Origin: Acidobacteriota bacterium
Lineage (GTDB): Bacteria > Actinomycetota > Actinomycetes > Actinomycetales > Micrococcaceae
Length of the DNA stretch: 33,224 nucleotides
Assembly (NCBI GenBank): GCA_019352125.1
Contig: JABBNV010000002.1
Coordinates: forward strand, 4,823-38,046
Reading direction: 5' to 3'
Position numbers and translations under genes: made by a program. Positions 7,307-15,386 of the stretch are shown piece after piece; the first letter of the stretch is position 1, and each line of letters starts with the position of its first letter. A model generated the notes under the pieces. The model saw nothing but the letters and a program-made list of their open reading frames with translations, did not search any database and was not told where the DNA came from.

Positions 7307-8629
7307 ATGCGCACTGTGGAGACCGTTTCCCTGCATCTTGACCCAGCCGCCGTAGCTGCTGCCAAGCACGCCACCGCGGCACCGCCGGGGCCCCGTCCAG
7401 CCGTAGATGCCGGCCCTTGGCAGGCGGCGGACACTGCCTGCGAGCAACTGGACGCTCCACTTGCTGTGCTGGATCTGCAAAACCTCTCGCGCAACGCGGG
7501 GGCCCTGTTGCGGCGCGCCTCCGGTACCCCCATTCGCGTAGCCAGTAAGTCAGTGCGCTCCCGAGCCGTGTTGCGAGCCGTGTTGGCCCAGGACGGTTTT
7601 AGCGGAATATTGGCGTATACCTTGCCAGAGGCCTTGTGGCTGGCAGAAGAGTTCGACGACGTGCTGCTGGGCTACCCGTCCACGGACGCTGCTGCAGTGC
7701 GCACGTTGGCCGCGGATGATCAGCTGCGCTCCCGTGTGACGTTGATGATTGATTCAGTGGAGCACTTGACCTGGCTGGAGTCTGTCCTTGACGCAACGCC
7801 TCACAGCACTTCGGAGATTCCCGTGCGCCTAGCCATGGAATTGGATGTGTCCTGGCAACCGAGGGTGGGTCAACAAACCCTGGCTCACATTGGTGTGCGG
7901 CGCTCCCCCGTGCGCACCCCCAAGGATGCCGTGCAGCTGGCACGCAATATTGCTGGCCGAACCCGCAACGGCAAGCCACGCTTTGTTCTGGTGGGGATGA
8001 TGGCCTACGAGGCACAAATTGCCGGGCTGGCGGACAGACCACTCAATATGGCCCGCGGTGCGGCCATCTCGGCCATTCAACGCCGGTCCAAGGCAGACGT
8101 AACAGCGCGGCGGCAAGCGGTTGTCGCTGCCCTGCGGGAGGTCACACCGCTGGAGTTCATCAACGGTGGCGGCACGGGCAGTCTGGAATTCACCCATAGC
8201 GATTCTTCGGTGACCGAGCTGGCGGCCGGATCCGGTCTTTTTGGACCAACGGTCTTTGACTTTTACTCACATTTCCGGCCGGCACCCGCTATTGGGTTTG
8301 CCCTGCCCGTGGTGCGACGGCCCGCCGCAGATACCGTCACGGTGCTGGGCGGAGGATGGATCGCGTCCGGCCCACCCGGGACTGATCGAAGCCCGACGCC
8401 GGTGTACCCGGCCGGGTTGAGCCTGATTCCCACCGAAGGAGCCGGGGAGGTGCAGACACCGCTGGTAGGTGATGCCGCCAAGACCCTGTCCATCGGTTCA
8501 AAGGTGTGGTTCCGGCACGCCAAATCCGGGGAAGTTTGCGAGCATGTCAATGATCTGGTGGTGCTTTCCGGAGCGGAAGTCCTGGGAAGTGTTCCCACCT
8601 ACCGCGGCGAGGGGAAGGCCTTTATATGA
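7307..8629 (+). CDS. PLP-fold alanine racemase/D-threonine aldolase-like protein
   Basis: A 440-residue protein. The N-terminal TIM-barrel (alanine racemase N-domain) has the probable PLP lysine in VASKSVRSRAVL and the phosphate-binding glycines in FINGGGTGS. The C-terminal D-serine-dehydratase-like domain has FRHAKSGEVCEHVNDL, whose His and Cys resemble the metal-binding residues of that family. The likely chemistry is PLP-dependent cleavage or elimination on a D-hydroxy-amino acid, but the substrate is unknown. I start at ATG 7307 because upstream codons overlap the promoter and start region of the divergent usp gene; GTG 7301 is also possible. Its stop overlaps the next start (ATGA). Confidence 0.82.
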   Translation: MRTVETVSLHLDPAAVAAAKHATAAPPGPRPAVDAGPWQAADTACEQLDAPLAVLDLQNLSRNAGALLRRASGTPIRVASKSVRSRAVLRAVLAQDGFSGILAYTLPEALWLAEEFDDVLLGYPSTDAAAVRTLAADDQLRSRVTLMIDSVEHLTWLESVLDATPHSTSEIPVRLAMELDVSWQPRVGQQTLAHIGVRRSPVRTPKDAVQLARNIAGRTRNGKPRFVLVGMMAYEAQIAGLADRPLNMARGAAISAIQRRSKADVTARRQAVVAALREVTPLEFINGGGTGSLEFTHSDSSVTELAAGSGLFGPTVFDFYSHFRPAPAIGFALPVVRRPAADTVTVLGGGWIASGPPGTDRSPTPVYPAGLSLIPTEGAGEVQTPLVGDAAKTLSIGSKVWFRHAKSGEVCEHVNDLVVLSGAEVLGSVPTYRGEGKAFI

Positions 8630-10002
8630 GTGCTCCAGCACCGCATCATCGGGCGGCCCGGCCAGAGCGTTGGCACAACTGGGCGGGGGATCAGGTATGC
8701 CAGCCAACCCGCATAGCCAGGCCCAGCACCGTGGCCGAAATTGTGGCCTTAGTGCAGCAAGCGGCTGCCACCGGCCAACGGATCAAGGCCGTGGGAGCTG
8801 GGCACAGCTTCACTGACATTGCGCTCACCGAAGGCATCCAGCTCAGCTTGGATGCGCTCACAGGCCTACAGAGCGTCAATAGGGCCACCGGCGAGGCAAC
8901 GTTTGCCGCCGGGACCCGGCTCTACGATATTCCAGCGCTGCTGGCCCCGTATGGACTGGCCATGACCAACCTGGGCGATATCAATGTGCAAAGTTTGGCC
9001 GGCGCCATCTCTACGGGCACCCATGGGACGGGGCTGCGCTTTGGCGGGATTGCCACGCAAGTAACCGCACTAACCTTAGTAGACGGAGCCGGGACAGTGG
9101 AACACGTCTCCGCCACTGAGAATCCCGAGCTGTTCTCCGCCGCGCGGGTGGGGCTAGGAGCCCTGGGTATCATCACTTCCATCACTTTGGCCTGCGTCCC
9201 CGCGTTCCGACTGCACGCCGTCGAACGCCCCGAAGGTTTGAATTCGGTGCTGGACGGACTCACACAACGCATGGCGAGCGTGGATCATTTCGAGTTTTAC
9301 TGGTTCCCGCACACAGAGGTGGCTCTCACCAAGACAAACACCCGGTCGGAGGCCTCCCCCTGGGAACACAAACGGGTGGATGCAGGTTCGCGCCCGCTGC
9401 ATCCAGCGCGACGCTTCCTTGATGACACTCTCATGTCCAACACGGTGTTTTCCGCTCTCTGCAGTGTGACTGCTCGGATTCCGCAGAGCATTCCGAGGGT
9501 CAACTCGATTGCCTCGAAACTCACCGGGAACCGGGCCTTCGCTGACGCCTCCCATAGAGTTTTTGCCACTGAACGCCGAGTCAGGTTCCGCGAAATGGAA
9601 TATGCGGTGCCGCTGGAGAGTCTTCCGCGCGCATTGGCTGATCTCAAGGCGATGATCGAGCGTAAGGGGTACAACATCTCCTTCCCGGTAGAAGTTCGCT
9701 GCGCGGCAGCTGATGACATTGAGCTCTCCACCGCATCCGGACGGCTCACCGGCTACATTGCCATACACCAATTTAGAGCCACCGAGCACACCGATTATTT
9801 CCATTCAGCAGAACAAATATTTTTGCGCTTCGGCGGCCGCCCCCACTGGGGCAAATGGCATTATCTGGACGCAGAATCTTTGCAGCCCCTATACCCTGAG
9901 TTCGAAAAGTTCTGTATTCTGCGACAGGTGGCAGACCCCCAAGGGATCTTTGGAAATGCCTATCTGGATCGGGTTCTTTTGCCGCTGCCATCAGTGCGGT
10001 AA
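8626..10002 (+). CDS. FAD-linked sugar-lactone/alditol oxidase (D-arabinono-1,4-lactone oxidase type)
   Basis: A 458-residue VAO-type flavoenzyme. The FAD domain contains VGAGHSFTDIAL (about 57-67), where His60 matches the residue that covalently holds FAD in gulonolactone and alditol oxidases, and GAISTGTHGTG further on. The C-terminal ALO domain ends with HWGKWHYLD (about 407-415) and DPQGIFGNAYL, both typical of this family. It oxidises a sugar lactone or polyol with oxygen, giving hydrogen peroxide; the exact substrate is not readable. It overlaps the upstream PLP gene by ATGA, so the two products are probably made together. Confidence 0.88.
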   Translation: MSAPAPHHRAARPERWHNWAGDQVCQPTRIARPSTVAEIVALVQQAAATGQRIKAVGAGHSFTDIALTEGIQLSLDALTGLQSVNRATGEATFAAGTRLYDIPALLAPYGLAMTNLGDINVQSLAGAISTGTHGTGLRFGGIATQVTALTLVDGAGTVEHVSATENPELFSAARVGLGALGIITSITLACVPAFRLHAVERPEGLNSVLDGLTQRMASVDHFEFYWFPHTEVALTKTNTRSEASPWEHKRVDAGSRPLHPARRFLDDTLMSNTVFSALCSVTARIPQSIPRVNSIASKLTGNRAFADASHRVFATERRVRFREMEYAVPLESLPRALADLKAMIERKGYNISFPVEVRCAAADDIELSTASGRLTGYIAIHQFRATEHTDYFHSAEQIFLRFGGRPHWGKWHYLDAESLQPLYPEFEKFCILRQVADPQGIFGNAYLDRVLLPLPSVR

Positions 10003-10034
10003 TGACCCACTAGCGCCTCAGGAGTAGTTTCGCG

Positions 10035-10589
10035 ATGACAACTGTGCCACAGGTATCCGAGCCGGAATCCACAACGACTGTGGTGATTGGGTCCGGCTTT
10101 TCCGGCTTGGCCGTGGCATCCGAACTCTCACGGCAGGGCGTGCAGACTATTGTGTTGGACGGGTTGGAGGCGTCGCCTAGCCTGAACCGCAGCCCGGCGC
10201 ACAGCGAGTCAGCCTGGGGCCAGCGTGGGGAAATTCTTCGACTCCTGCGGCACTATGCCTTGAGCCACCAGCTGGACATCCGCGAGCGCACCAAACCGAT
10301 GCAGCTGGTACGGGGCACCGTTGGGGTCAAGGGCGCATGGGCGGTACACACCGCTGACGGCGTCGTCATGGCGGACAATATAGTCCTGACCCAGTGCGCC
10401 GAGAACCATTTCAGGCGAATTCTGGCCTCTTTGGGCCTGGCGCTGGGCAAGGACGCGGTACGCGCCATGCGATCTCTGGGCATCTACCTGGTAGGAGTGG
10501 GCGGCGCCTTGACCCCCAGCACCCAAGAGATCATGCGGCAGGCCAAGGTAGTCAGTCACGCCATTTCCAGTACGACGGCGGCTGCTTAG
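10035..10589 (+). CDS. Very short FAD/NAD(P)-binding oxidoreductase-like protein
   Basis: A 184-residue protein opening with a dinucleotide-binding fold, VVIGSGFSGLAVASEL (GxGxxG), followed by an acidic strand end (VLDGLEA). It then jumps quickly to regions resembling the middle and last parts of flavin monooxygenases or thioredoxin-reductase-like proteins (GVVMADNIVLTQC, IYLVGVGG). Full-length relatives are usually over 300 residues, so the substrate domain is missing or reduced. AGGAG lies 10 nt before the ATG. It follows the oxidase gene by 32 bp and probably shares its transcript. Function unknown; a degraded enzyme is possible. Confidence 0.6.
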   Translation: MTTVPQVSEPESTTTVVIGSGFSGLAVASELSRQGVQTIVLDGLEASPSLNRSPAHSESAWGQRGEILRLLRHYALSHQLDIRERTKPMQLVRGTVGVKGAWAVHTADGVVMADNIVLTQCAENHFRRILASLGLALGKDAVRAMRSLGIYLVGVGGALTPSTQEIMRQAKVVSHAISSTTAAA

Positions 10590-10613
10590 TCTTTCGCGCC
10601 GGCGTTGCCAGCG

Positions 10614-11213
10614 TCAGTCCTCGCCAGCGCCCAAGCGACGCTTGACGAAGATGCCAATTCCAGCCACCAGAGCCACCAACACCAGCCCCAGCACTACCAA
10701 TACCCAGGGGAACCCGCCGCTAGCCGAAGCAGAAGCGGGCGCGGAACTCTGCTGCGGGCTTTGCGGGGCAGCCGCCGTTCCCGCACTGGCAGTATTGACC
10801 GGCGCAGCACCTGACGTGGCCGTAAAACTGAAAGTGCCGTCAATCGGGTGGCTATCGGAGGAAACCATCCGCCAATTGACAGTGTAGGTTCCGGCCGGAG
10901 CGCCAGCCTTGATGTTTTCGCTGGCCACATGGTCAATCACGCGCACGGCGCCGTCTGCCCAGTCCTTGCCGGTGGAGTCCAGAATCTGAATCTGCGAACC
11001 AATGGCCGCCGGAGTGTTATCAAAGGTCAGCGTGAGCTTGCTGGGCACCGATGTCACCGTCGAACCGTCAGCCGGATTTGTGGACTCCAGCACATCGTGC
11101 GCGCTGGCAGCCGGTGCACTCACCAACGCTACGGTCAACAATGCCAGCAGCGTAACCATAGCCAACAGCCATATTGCGGCTCGAGAAAGTGAACGTGAAC
11201 CAGCTGAAATCAT
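10614..11213 (-). CDS. CopC-domain copper-binding exported protein with C-terminal anchor
   Basis: A 199-residue protein. A signal peptide ends at ASA, leaving His39 as the mature N-terminus. The CopC domain (about 39-133) keeps the Cu(II) set seen in the family: N-terminal His39, then Asp120 and His122 in SSDSHP. A serine/alanine-rich linker leads to a C-terminal membrane helix (about 167-189) and a basic tail, giving an extracytoplasmic domain fixed to the membrane. A good ribosome site (AAGGA) precedes the ATG. CopC proteins bind and hand over copper; a CopD-type permease is not adjacent here. Its start region is shared with the divergent NCS2 permease. Confidence 0.88.
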   Translation of the reverse strand: MISAGSRSLSRAAIWLLAMVTLLALLTVALVSAPAASAHDVLESTNPADGSTVTSVPSKLTLTFDNTPAAIGSQIQILDSTGKDWADGAVRVIDHVASENIKAGAPAGTYTVNWRMVSSDSHPIDGTFSFTATSGAAPVNTASAGTAAAPQSPQQSSAPASASASGGFPWVLVVLGLVLVALVAGIGIFVKRRLGAGED

Positions 11214-11282
11214 TTTGCTTCCTTTGCCTTGACAACAAAATTAACGTTACGGCAACAGGAGTGGCCAAAAGTACCGACTAAG

Positions 11283-11300
11283 ATTTCTCAGGGGAGAAAT
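11283..11300. promoter_or_regulatory. Dyad in the NCS2 permease leader
   Basis: ATTTCTC (11283-11289) and GAGAAAT (11294-11300) form a perfect 7-bp inverted repeat with a 4-nt centre, about 25 nt before the ribosome site of the permease gene. It could be an operator or a leader hairpin. No regulator is identified. A TTGACA hexamer at 11229-11234 has no clear -10 partner. Confidence 0.3.
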
Positions 11301-11333
11301 TACACAGCGCACTCATTGTCCGGGAGGACCCTC

Positions 11334-12842
11334 ATGGCCGCAAAGACCAACAAGGCACGCGAAGCTGCTTCGGCGCAGCGTGCGGGCACCGCTACAGCGG
11401 TTGCTCCAAAGTCCTTCTTGGACAAATACTTTATGATTTCGGCCCGCGGCTCCAACTACTCGCGTGAAATCCGCGGAGGCTTCGCTACCTTCTTTGCCAT
11501 GAGCTACATTGTGGTGCTGAACCCGCTGATTCTCAGCGGTGCGGACTCCTCCGGTGGCACCTTGGGCATTGAACGGGTAGCCGCAGTAACGGCATTCGTC
11601 GCCGGTATTCTGACGATTCTGATGGGCGCTTGGGCCAAACACCCCTTCGCTCTTGCCACCGGGCTTGGCGTTAACGCCTTCGTCGCGGTGACAGTGGCCA
11701 GCCACCCCGGTCTGAGCTGGCCAGACATGATGGGCCTGGTGGTACTCGCTGGCTTGACCATGTTCATTCTGGTGCTCACTGGCTTCCGAACGGCGGTATT
11801 CAAAGCTGTACCCGAGGGACTGAAAACCGCCATTGTGGTGGGCATTGGTCTCTTCATTGCCTTGATCGGCTTGGTCAACGCCGGATTTGTGCGCCGCATA
11901 CCTGACGTTGCCGGAACAACCGTTCCGGTGGGCTTGGGCTACGATGGCAAACTGCTGGGCTGGCCTACGTTGGTGTTCGTTGTAGGCCTGATCCTGACCA
12001 TTGCCCTGGTGGTCCGTAAGGTCAAGGGCGCCATCCTGATCGGCATCGTGGTCTCTACCGTTCTGGCGAACGTCATTGAGGCAATCGGCCACATTGGTCC
12101 CAGCGTTCAGCCGGGCAAAGACTTCAACCCGCAGGGCTGGTCTCTCGTGGCACCGGAACTCTCCAAGTGGGGCGCACCGGACCTCTCCCTGATTGGCAAG
12201 GCCAACCCCGTGGGCGCCTTTGCACACCTGGGCCCTCTGGCCGCCGTCCTACTGGCCTTCGTCATTCTGCTCAGCATCTTTTTTGATGCCATGGGCACCA
12301 TGGTGGGTCTGGCTGGCGAGGCCGGAACCATTGACAAGGATGGCAACATCCCCAATGTGGATCGCGTGTTGCTGGTTGACGCCTTTGGCGCGATTGCCGG
12401 TGGTGGGGCCTCCGTGTCATCCAACCAGATTTACGTTGAGTCCGGGGCCGGTATCGGCGAGGGCGCACGCACTGGTCTGGCGTCCGTAGTGACTGGTCTG
12501 TTGTTCATTGTGGCCATGTTCCTCACCCCCTTGGTGCACTTGGTACCGTTCGAAGCGGTAGCCCCTGCGCTGGTGGTGGTGGGCTTCATGATGGTCTCGC
12601 AGATTGGCAAGATTGATTGGAAGGACATTGGTATCGCCCTCCCGGCGTTCCTGACCTTCACCCTGATGCCATTCACTTACTCCATTGCCAACGGACTGGG
12701 CGCCGGGTTCATCGCGTTTGTGCTGATCCGACTGTTCCAGGGCCGCGCCAAGGAGATTCACCCCTTGATGTGGGTTGTTGCCGCAGCGTTCCTGCTGTTC
12801 TTCGGCATTGGGCCCATCGAGCAACTGCTGAACGTCAAGTAG
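11334..12842 (+). CDS. NCS2 (AzgA-type) nucleobase permease
   Basis: A 502-residue membrane protein starting at ATG 11334 with GGGAGGA 5 nt upstream. Family features are GGFATFFAMSYIVVLNP in the first helix, ALATGLGVNAFVA, and FFDAMGTMVGLAGEAG in the central helix that lines the substrate site of guanine/hypoxanthine/adenine permeases. It has the usual 12-14 membrane spans. NCS2/AzgA proteins import purine bases with protons. The gene ends 7 bp before hutG on the same strand, so they are almost surely cotranscribed; this raises the possibility that the cargo is a histidine-pathway compound instead of a purine. Confidence 0.88.
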   Translation: MAAKTNKAREAASAQRAGTATAVAPKSFLDKYFMISARGSNYSREIRGGFATFFAMSYIVVLNPLILSGADSSGGTLGIERVAAVTAFVAGILTILMGAWAKHPFALATGLGVNAFVAVTVASHPGLSWPDMMGLVVLAGLTMFILVLTGFRTAVFKAVPEGLKTAIVVGIGLFIALIGLVNAGFVRRIPDVAGTTVPVGLGYDGKLLGWPTLVFVVGLILTIALVVRKVKGAILIGIVVSTVLANVIEAIGHIGPSVQPGKDFNPQGWSLVAPELSKWGAPDLSLIGKANPVGAFAHLGPLAAVLLAFVILLSIFFDAMGTMVGLAGEAGTIDKDGNIPNVDRVLLVDAFGAIAGGGASVSSNQIYVESGAGIGEGARTGLASVVTGLLFIVAMFLTPLVHLVPFEAVAPALVVVGFMMVSQIGKIDWKDIGIALPAFLTFTLMPFTYSIANGLGAGFIAFVLIRLFQGRAKEIHPLMWVVAAAFLLFFGIGPIEQLLNVK

Positions 12843-12849
12843 ATCGGCC

Positions 12850-13791
12850 ATGCAGATGAACTCCGCTCCGTTCGCTGTTGATACCCCACCCGCTCAGTGG
12901 TCCGGGCGCTTCGACGGCGACGGGACGGAACATCGCCGGTGGTGGCAGGCAGTTACCACTTACCCCGCGCCGGGCACGCCCGACGTCGTCGTACTGGGTT
13001 TTGCGTCCGACGAAGGCGTTCGCCGAAACCAGGGACGAACTGGCGCAGCAACCGGGCCAACAGCCCTGCGCACCGCGCTGGGGCCCTTGGCGTGGCACCT
13101 GAACAAGACTGTGGCCGATGCCGGCGATGTAGTAGTCACCGGTGATGGGCTAGAGGCTGGGCAAGCGCGAGCTGGCCGAGCCATCAGCGCTGTGCAGGAC
13201 GCCGGTGCACTCAGCGTGGTGCTGGGCGGCGGCCACGAAACGGCATTTGCCAGCTATCTAGGCATTTCAGGGAGTGCCAACTTTGCCCAGCAACGCTGGG
13301 GAGTGCTGAATTTGGATGCCCATTTTGACCTGCGAGCGGCACCGGAGCCCAGCTCTGGCACACCGTTTCGCCAAATGGCCATGGCAGAGCGGGCCGCAGG
13401 ACGCGCGCTCAACTACGCCGTGCTGGGTATCAGCGAAGTGAGCAATACCGCAACCCTGTTCAACGCGGCTCATGAACTGGGCGTGCGGTACCTGCTGGAC
13501 GAAAATTGCTCCAGGGAAAACAGTGCCCAGTTTGTAGCCGACTTTCTGGCGGAGATTGACGCACTGTATCTGACCATTGACCTGGACGTCTTGCCCGCTG
13601 CCGTGGCCCCGGGCGTGAGCGCGCCAGCCGCCTATGGCGTGCCTCTGGACGTGATTGCGGCTGTATGCGCACAGGTGGCCGCCACCGGGAAACTGCGGCA
13701 CCTGGACGTGGCCGAGCTCAACCCCAGCCTGGACGTAGACAACCGGACAGCCAAGGTGGCCGCCCGGTTGATCAACACGTTGATGCGCTAA
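12850..13791 (+). CDS. hutG: Formimidoylglutamase
   Basis: A 313-residue ureohydrolase-fold enzyme that splits N-formimidoyl-L-glutamate into glutamate and formamide, the last hut step in this branch. The Mn-binding residues are visible: His129 in GGGHE, the triad in DAHFD (156-160), and Asp244/Asp246 in TIDLDVLP. The sequence VAPGVSAPAAYG after the last motif is typical of HutG and differs from arginase and agmatinase. There is no strong ribosome site at ATG 12850 (ATG 12856 is an alternative), which fits reinitiation after the permease stop 7 bp upstream. It converges with hutH, 15 bp apart. Confidence 0.9.
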   Translation: MQMNSAPFAVDTPPAQWSGRFDGDGTEHRRWWQAVTTYPAPGTPDVVVLGFASDEGVRRNQGRTGAATGPTALRTALGPLAWHLNKTVADAGDVVVTGDGLEAGQARAGRAISAVQDAGALSVVLGGGHETAFASYLGISGSANFAQQRWGVLNLDAHFDLRAAPEPSSGTPFRQMAMAERAAGRALNYAVLGISEVSNTATLFNAAHELGVRYLLDENCSRENSAQFVADFLAEIDALYLTIDLDVLPAAVAPGVSAPAAYGVPLDVIAAVCAQVAATGKLRHLDVAELNPSLDVDNRTAKVAARLINTLMR

Positions 13792-13806
13792 ATCAGCGCC
13801 GTAGCA

Positions 13807-15360
13807 TTACGCCAGCGGGCCGACGGCGGATTCGGCCGCCGCGCGAATCGCACCGGAGCCCACCAGTACGTCCGCAGCCTCTAGCTCTGGAGACAGGAAC
13901 CTGTCCTCTCCCGGGCCGGGCACTACTTTGCGCAGTTCCGCAATAACCGCGGCAGCTGCAGGTCCCGGGCTCAATTCTCCCTCAGAGAACTGGACGCGCA
14001 TGTCAATAGCGCGGGTGGCCGTCACCAGCTCAATGGCCAGTACCCGCCGCAGGTTCTCTACGCCGAGGCGCAACTTCCGTGCTGCGTGCCAGCCCATGGA
14101 GACATGATCCTCTTGCATGGCTGAACTGGGTATCGAATCTACCGACGCTGGCACGGCCAGACGCTTGCTATCGGATACCAAACCAGCCTGGGTGTACTGC
14201 GCAATCATCAGCCCTGAATCCACACCCGGGTCCCCAGCAAGGAATGCAGGCAGGCCGTGCGAGCGGGCCGGGTCGAGCATCCTGTCCGTGCGACGCTCCG
14301 CCATGGAGGCCAGATCCGCAATGACGATGGCTAGGAAATCCAGCACATAAGCCACGGGGGCTCCATGGAAGTTGCCGTTGGAAGAAACCCTGCCGTCCGG
14401 CAGCACCACGGGGTTATCAATGGCCGCAGCCAACTCGCGGGTTGCGACTAACTCTGCGTGATCCACGGAGTCACGGACTGCCCCGGCCACCTGCGGTGCA
14501 CAGCGCAACGAATACGCGTCCTGAACCCGACTGTCCCCGTTGCGGTGGCTGGCCACAATGGCGGAATCGGAGAGCACTCGCAACATGTTGTCTGCACTGG
14601 CTGCCTGGCCGGGATGTGGCCGCAGGGCAGCGTGCAGTTCCGGAATGAATACCTGATCTGTGCCCAGCAATCCCTCAACGCTCAACGCGGCCGTGATATC
14701 CGCCGTCGTGAGCAAGTTGCGAATGTCCGCAATGGCCATCAGCAGCATGCCCAGCATGCCATCTGTACCGTTGACCAGCGCAAGGCCTTCCTTCTCGGCC
14801 AGCACTACCGGAGTAATTCCGGCCTCAGCCAACAGCTCCGGAACCGGGCGAACTTGCCCATCGGGGCTAGCAGCCTCCCCCTCGCCCATCAACACCAGGG
14901 CGCAATGAGACAGCGGTGCCAGATCACCGGAACAGCCAAGTGAACCAAATTCGCGCACCACGGGGGTGATGCCCGCATTCAGCACGGCCACCATGGTTTC
15001 CAGCACCACGGGGCGGATTCCGGTGCGGCCAGATGCCAGCGTCTTGGCACGAAGGAACATCAACGCGCGCACCACCTCCGGCTCAACGGCCGGGCCCATG
15101 CCGGCTGCGTGAGACCGAATCAGAGATTTCTGCAACTGGGTGCGCTGCTCCTGGGGGATGTGCTTGTTGGCCAGTGCCCCGAACCCCGTGGAAATACCGT
15201 AGGCCGGGATCTCCGAGTGCGCCAAGGTGTCAATGTGCTCGCGGACCTTGGCAACCTGCGCCAACGTATCCGGGTCAATGACTACCTGAGCGCCGTGCCG
15301 CGCCACTGCAAGAACATCCTGCGCAGTTGTGCCACTGGCGGAAAGGGTAATGCTTGTCAT
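13807..15360 (-). CDS. hutH: Histidine ammonia-lyase
   Basis: A 517-residue enzyme removing ammonia from L-histidine to give urocanate. The N-terminal region YGISTGFGALAN and the MIO-cofactor region GSLGCSGDLAPLSH are diagnostic. The cofactor triad here is Cys143-Ser144-Gly145, where the classic form is Ala-Ser-Gly. Further support is the length and the C-terminal half with SHRNGDSRVQDAYSLRC and DNPVVLPDG. GAGG lies 8 nt before ATG 15360. It follows hutU by 26 bp on the same strand, so hutU-hutH form an operon. Confidence 0.95.
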   Translation of the reverse strand: MTSITLSASGTTAQDVLAVARHGAQVVIDPDTLAQVAKVREHIDTLAHSEIPAYGISTGFGALANKHIPQEQRTQLQKSLIRSHAAGMGPAVEPEVVRALMFLRAKTLASGRTGIRPVVLETMVAVLNAGITPVVREFGSLGCSGDLAPLSHCALVLMGEGEAASPDGQVRPVPELLAEAGITPVVLAEKEGLALVNGTDGMLGMLLMAIADIRNLLTTADITAALSVEGLLGTDQVFIPELHAALRPHPGQAASADNMLRVLSDSAIVASHRNGDSRVQDAYSLRCAPQVAGAVRDSVDHAELVATRELAAAIDNPVVLPDGRVSSNGNFHGAPVAYVLDFLAIVIADLASMAERRTDRMLDPARSHGLPAFLAGDPGVDSGLMIAQYTQAGLVSDSKRLAVPASVDSIPSSAMQEDHVSMGWHAARKLRLGVENLRRVLAIELVTATRAIDMRVQFSEGELSPGPAAAAVIAELRKVVPGPGEDRFLSPELEAADVLVGSGAIRAAAESAVGPLA

Positions 15361-15386
15361 TTCAAGTCCTCTATAGATGTTGGAGA

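Noticed and set aside
7180..7533. N-terminal extension of the tandem universal stress protein
   Set aside because: The extension overlaps the divergent PLP-enzyme gene, has no Usp-like sequence, and a clear ribosome site precedes ATG 7179.
11313..12227. 304-codon open frame antisense to the NCS2 permease
   Set aside because: Rich in His, Gln and Asn as expected from reversed membrane-protein codons; no domain.
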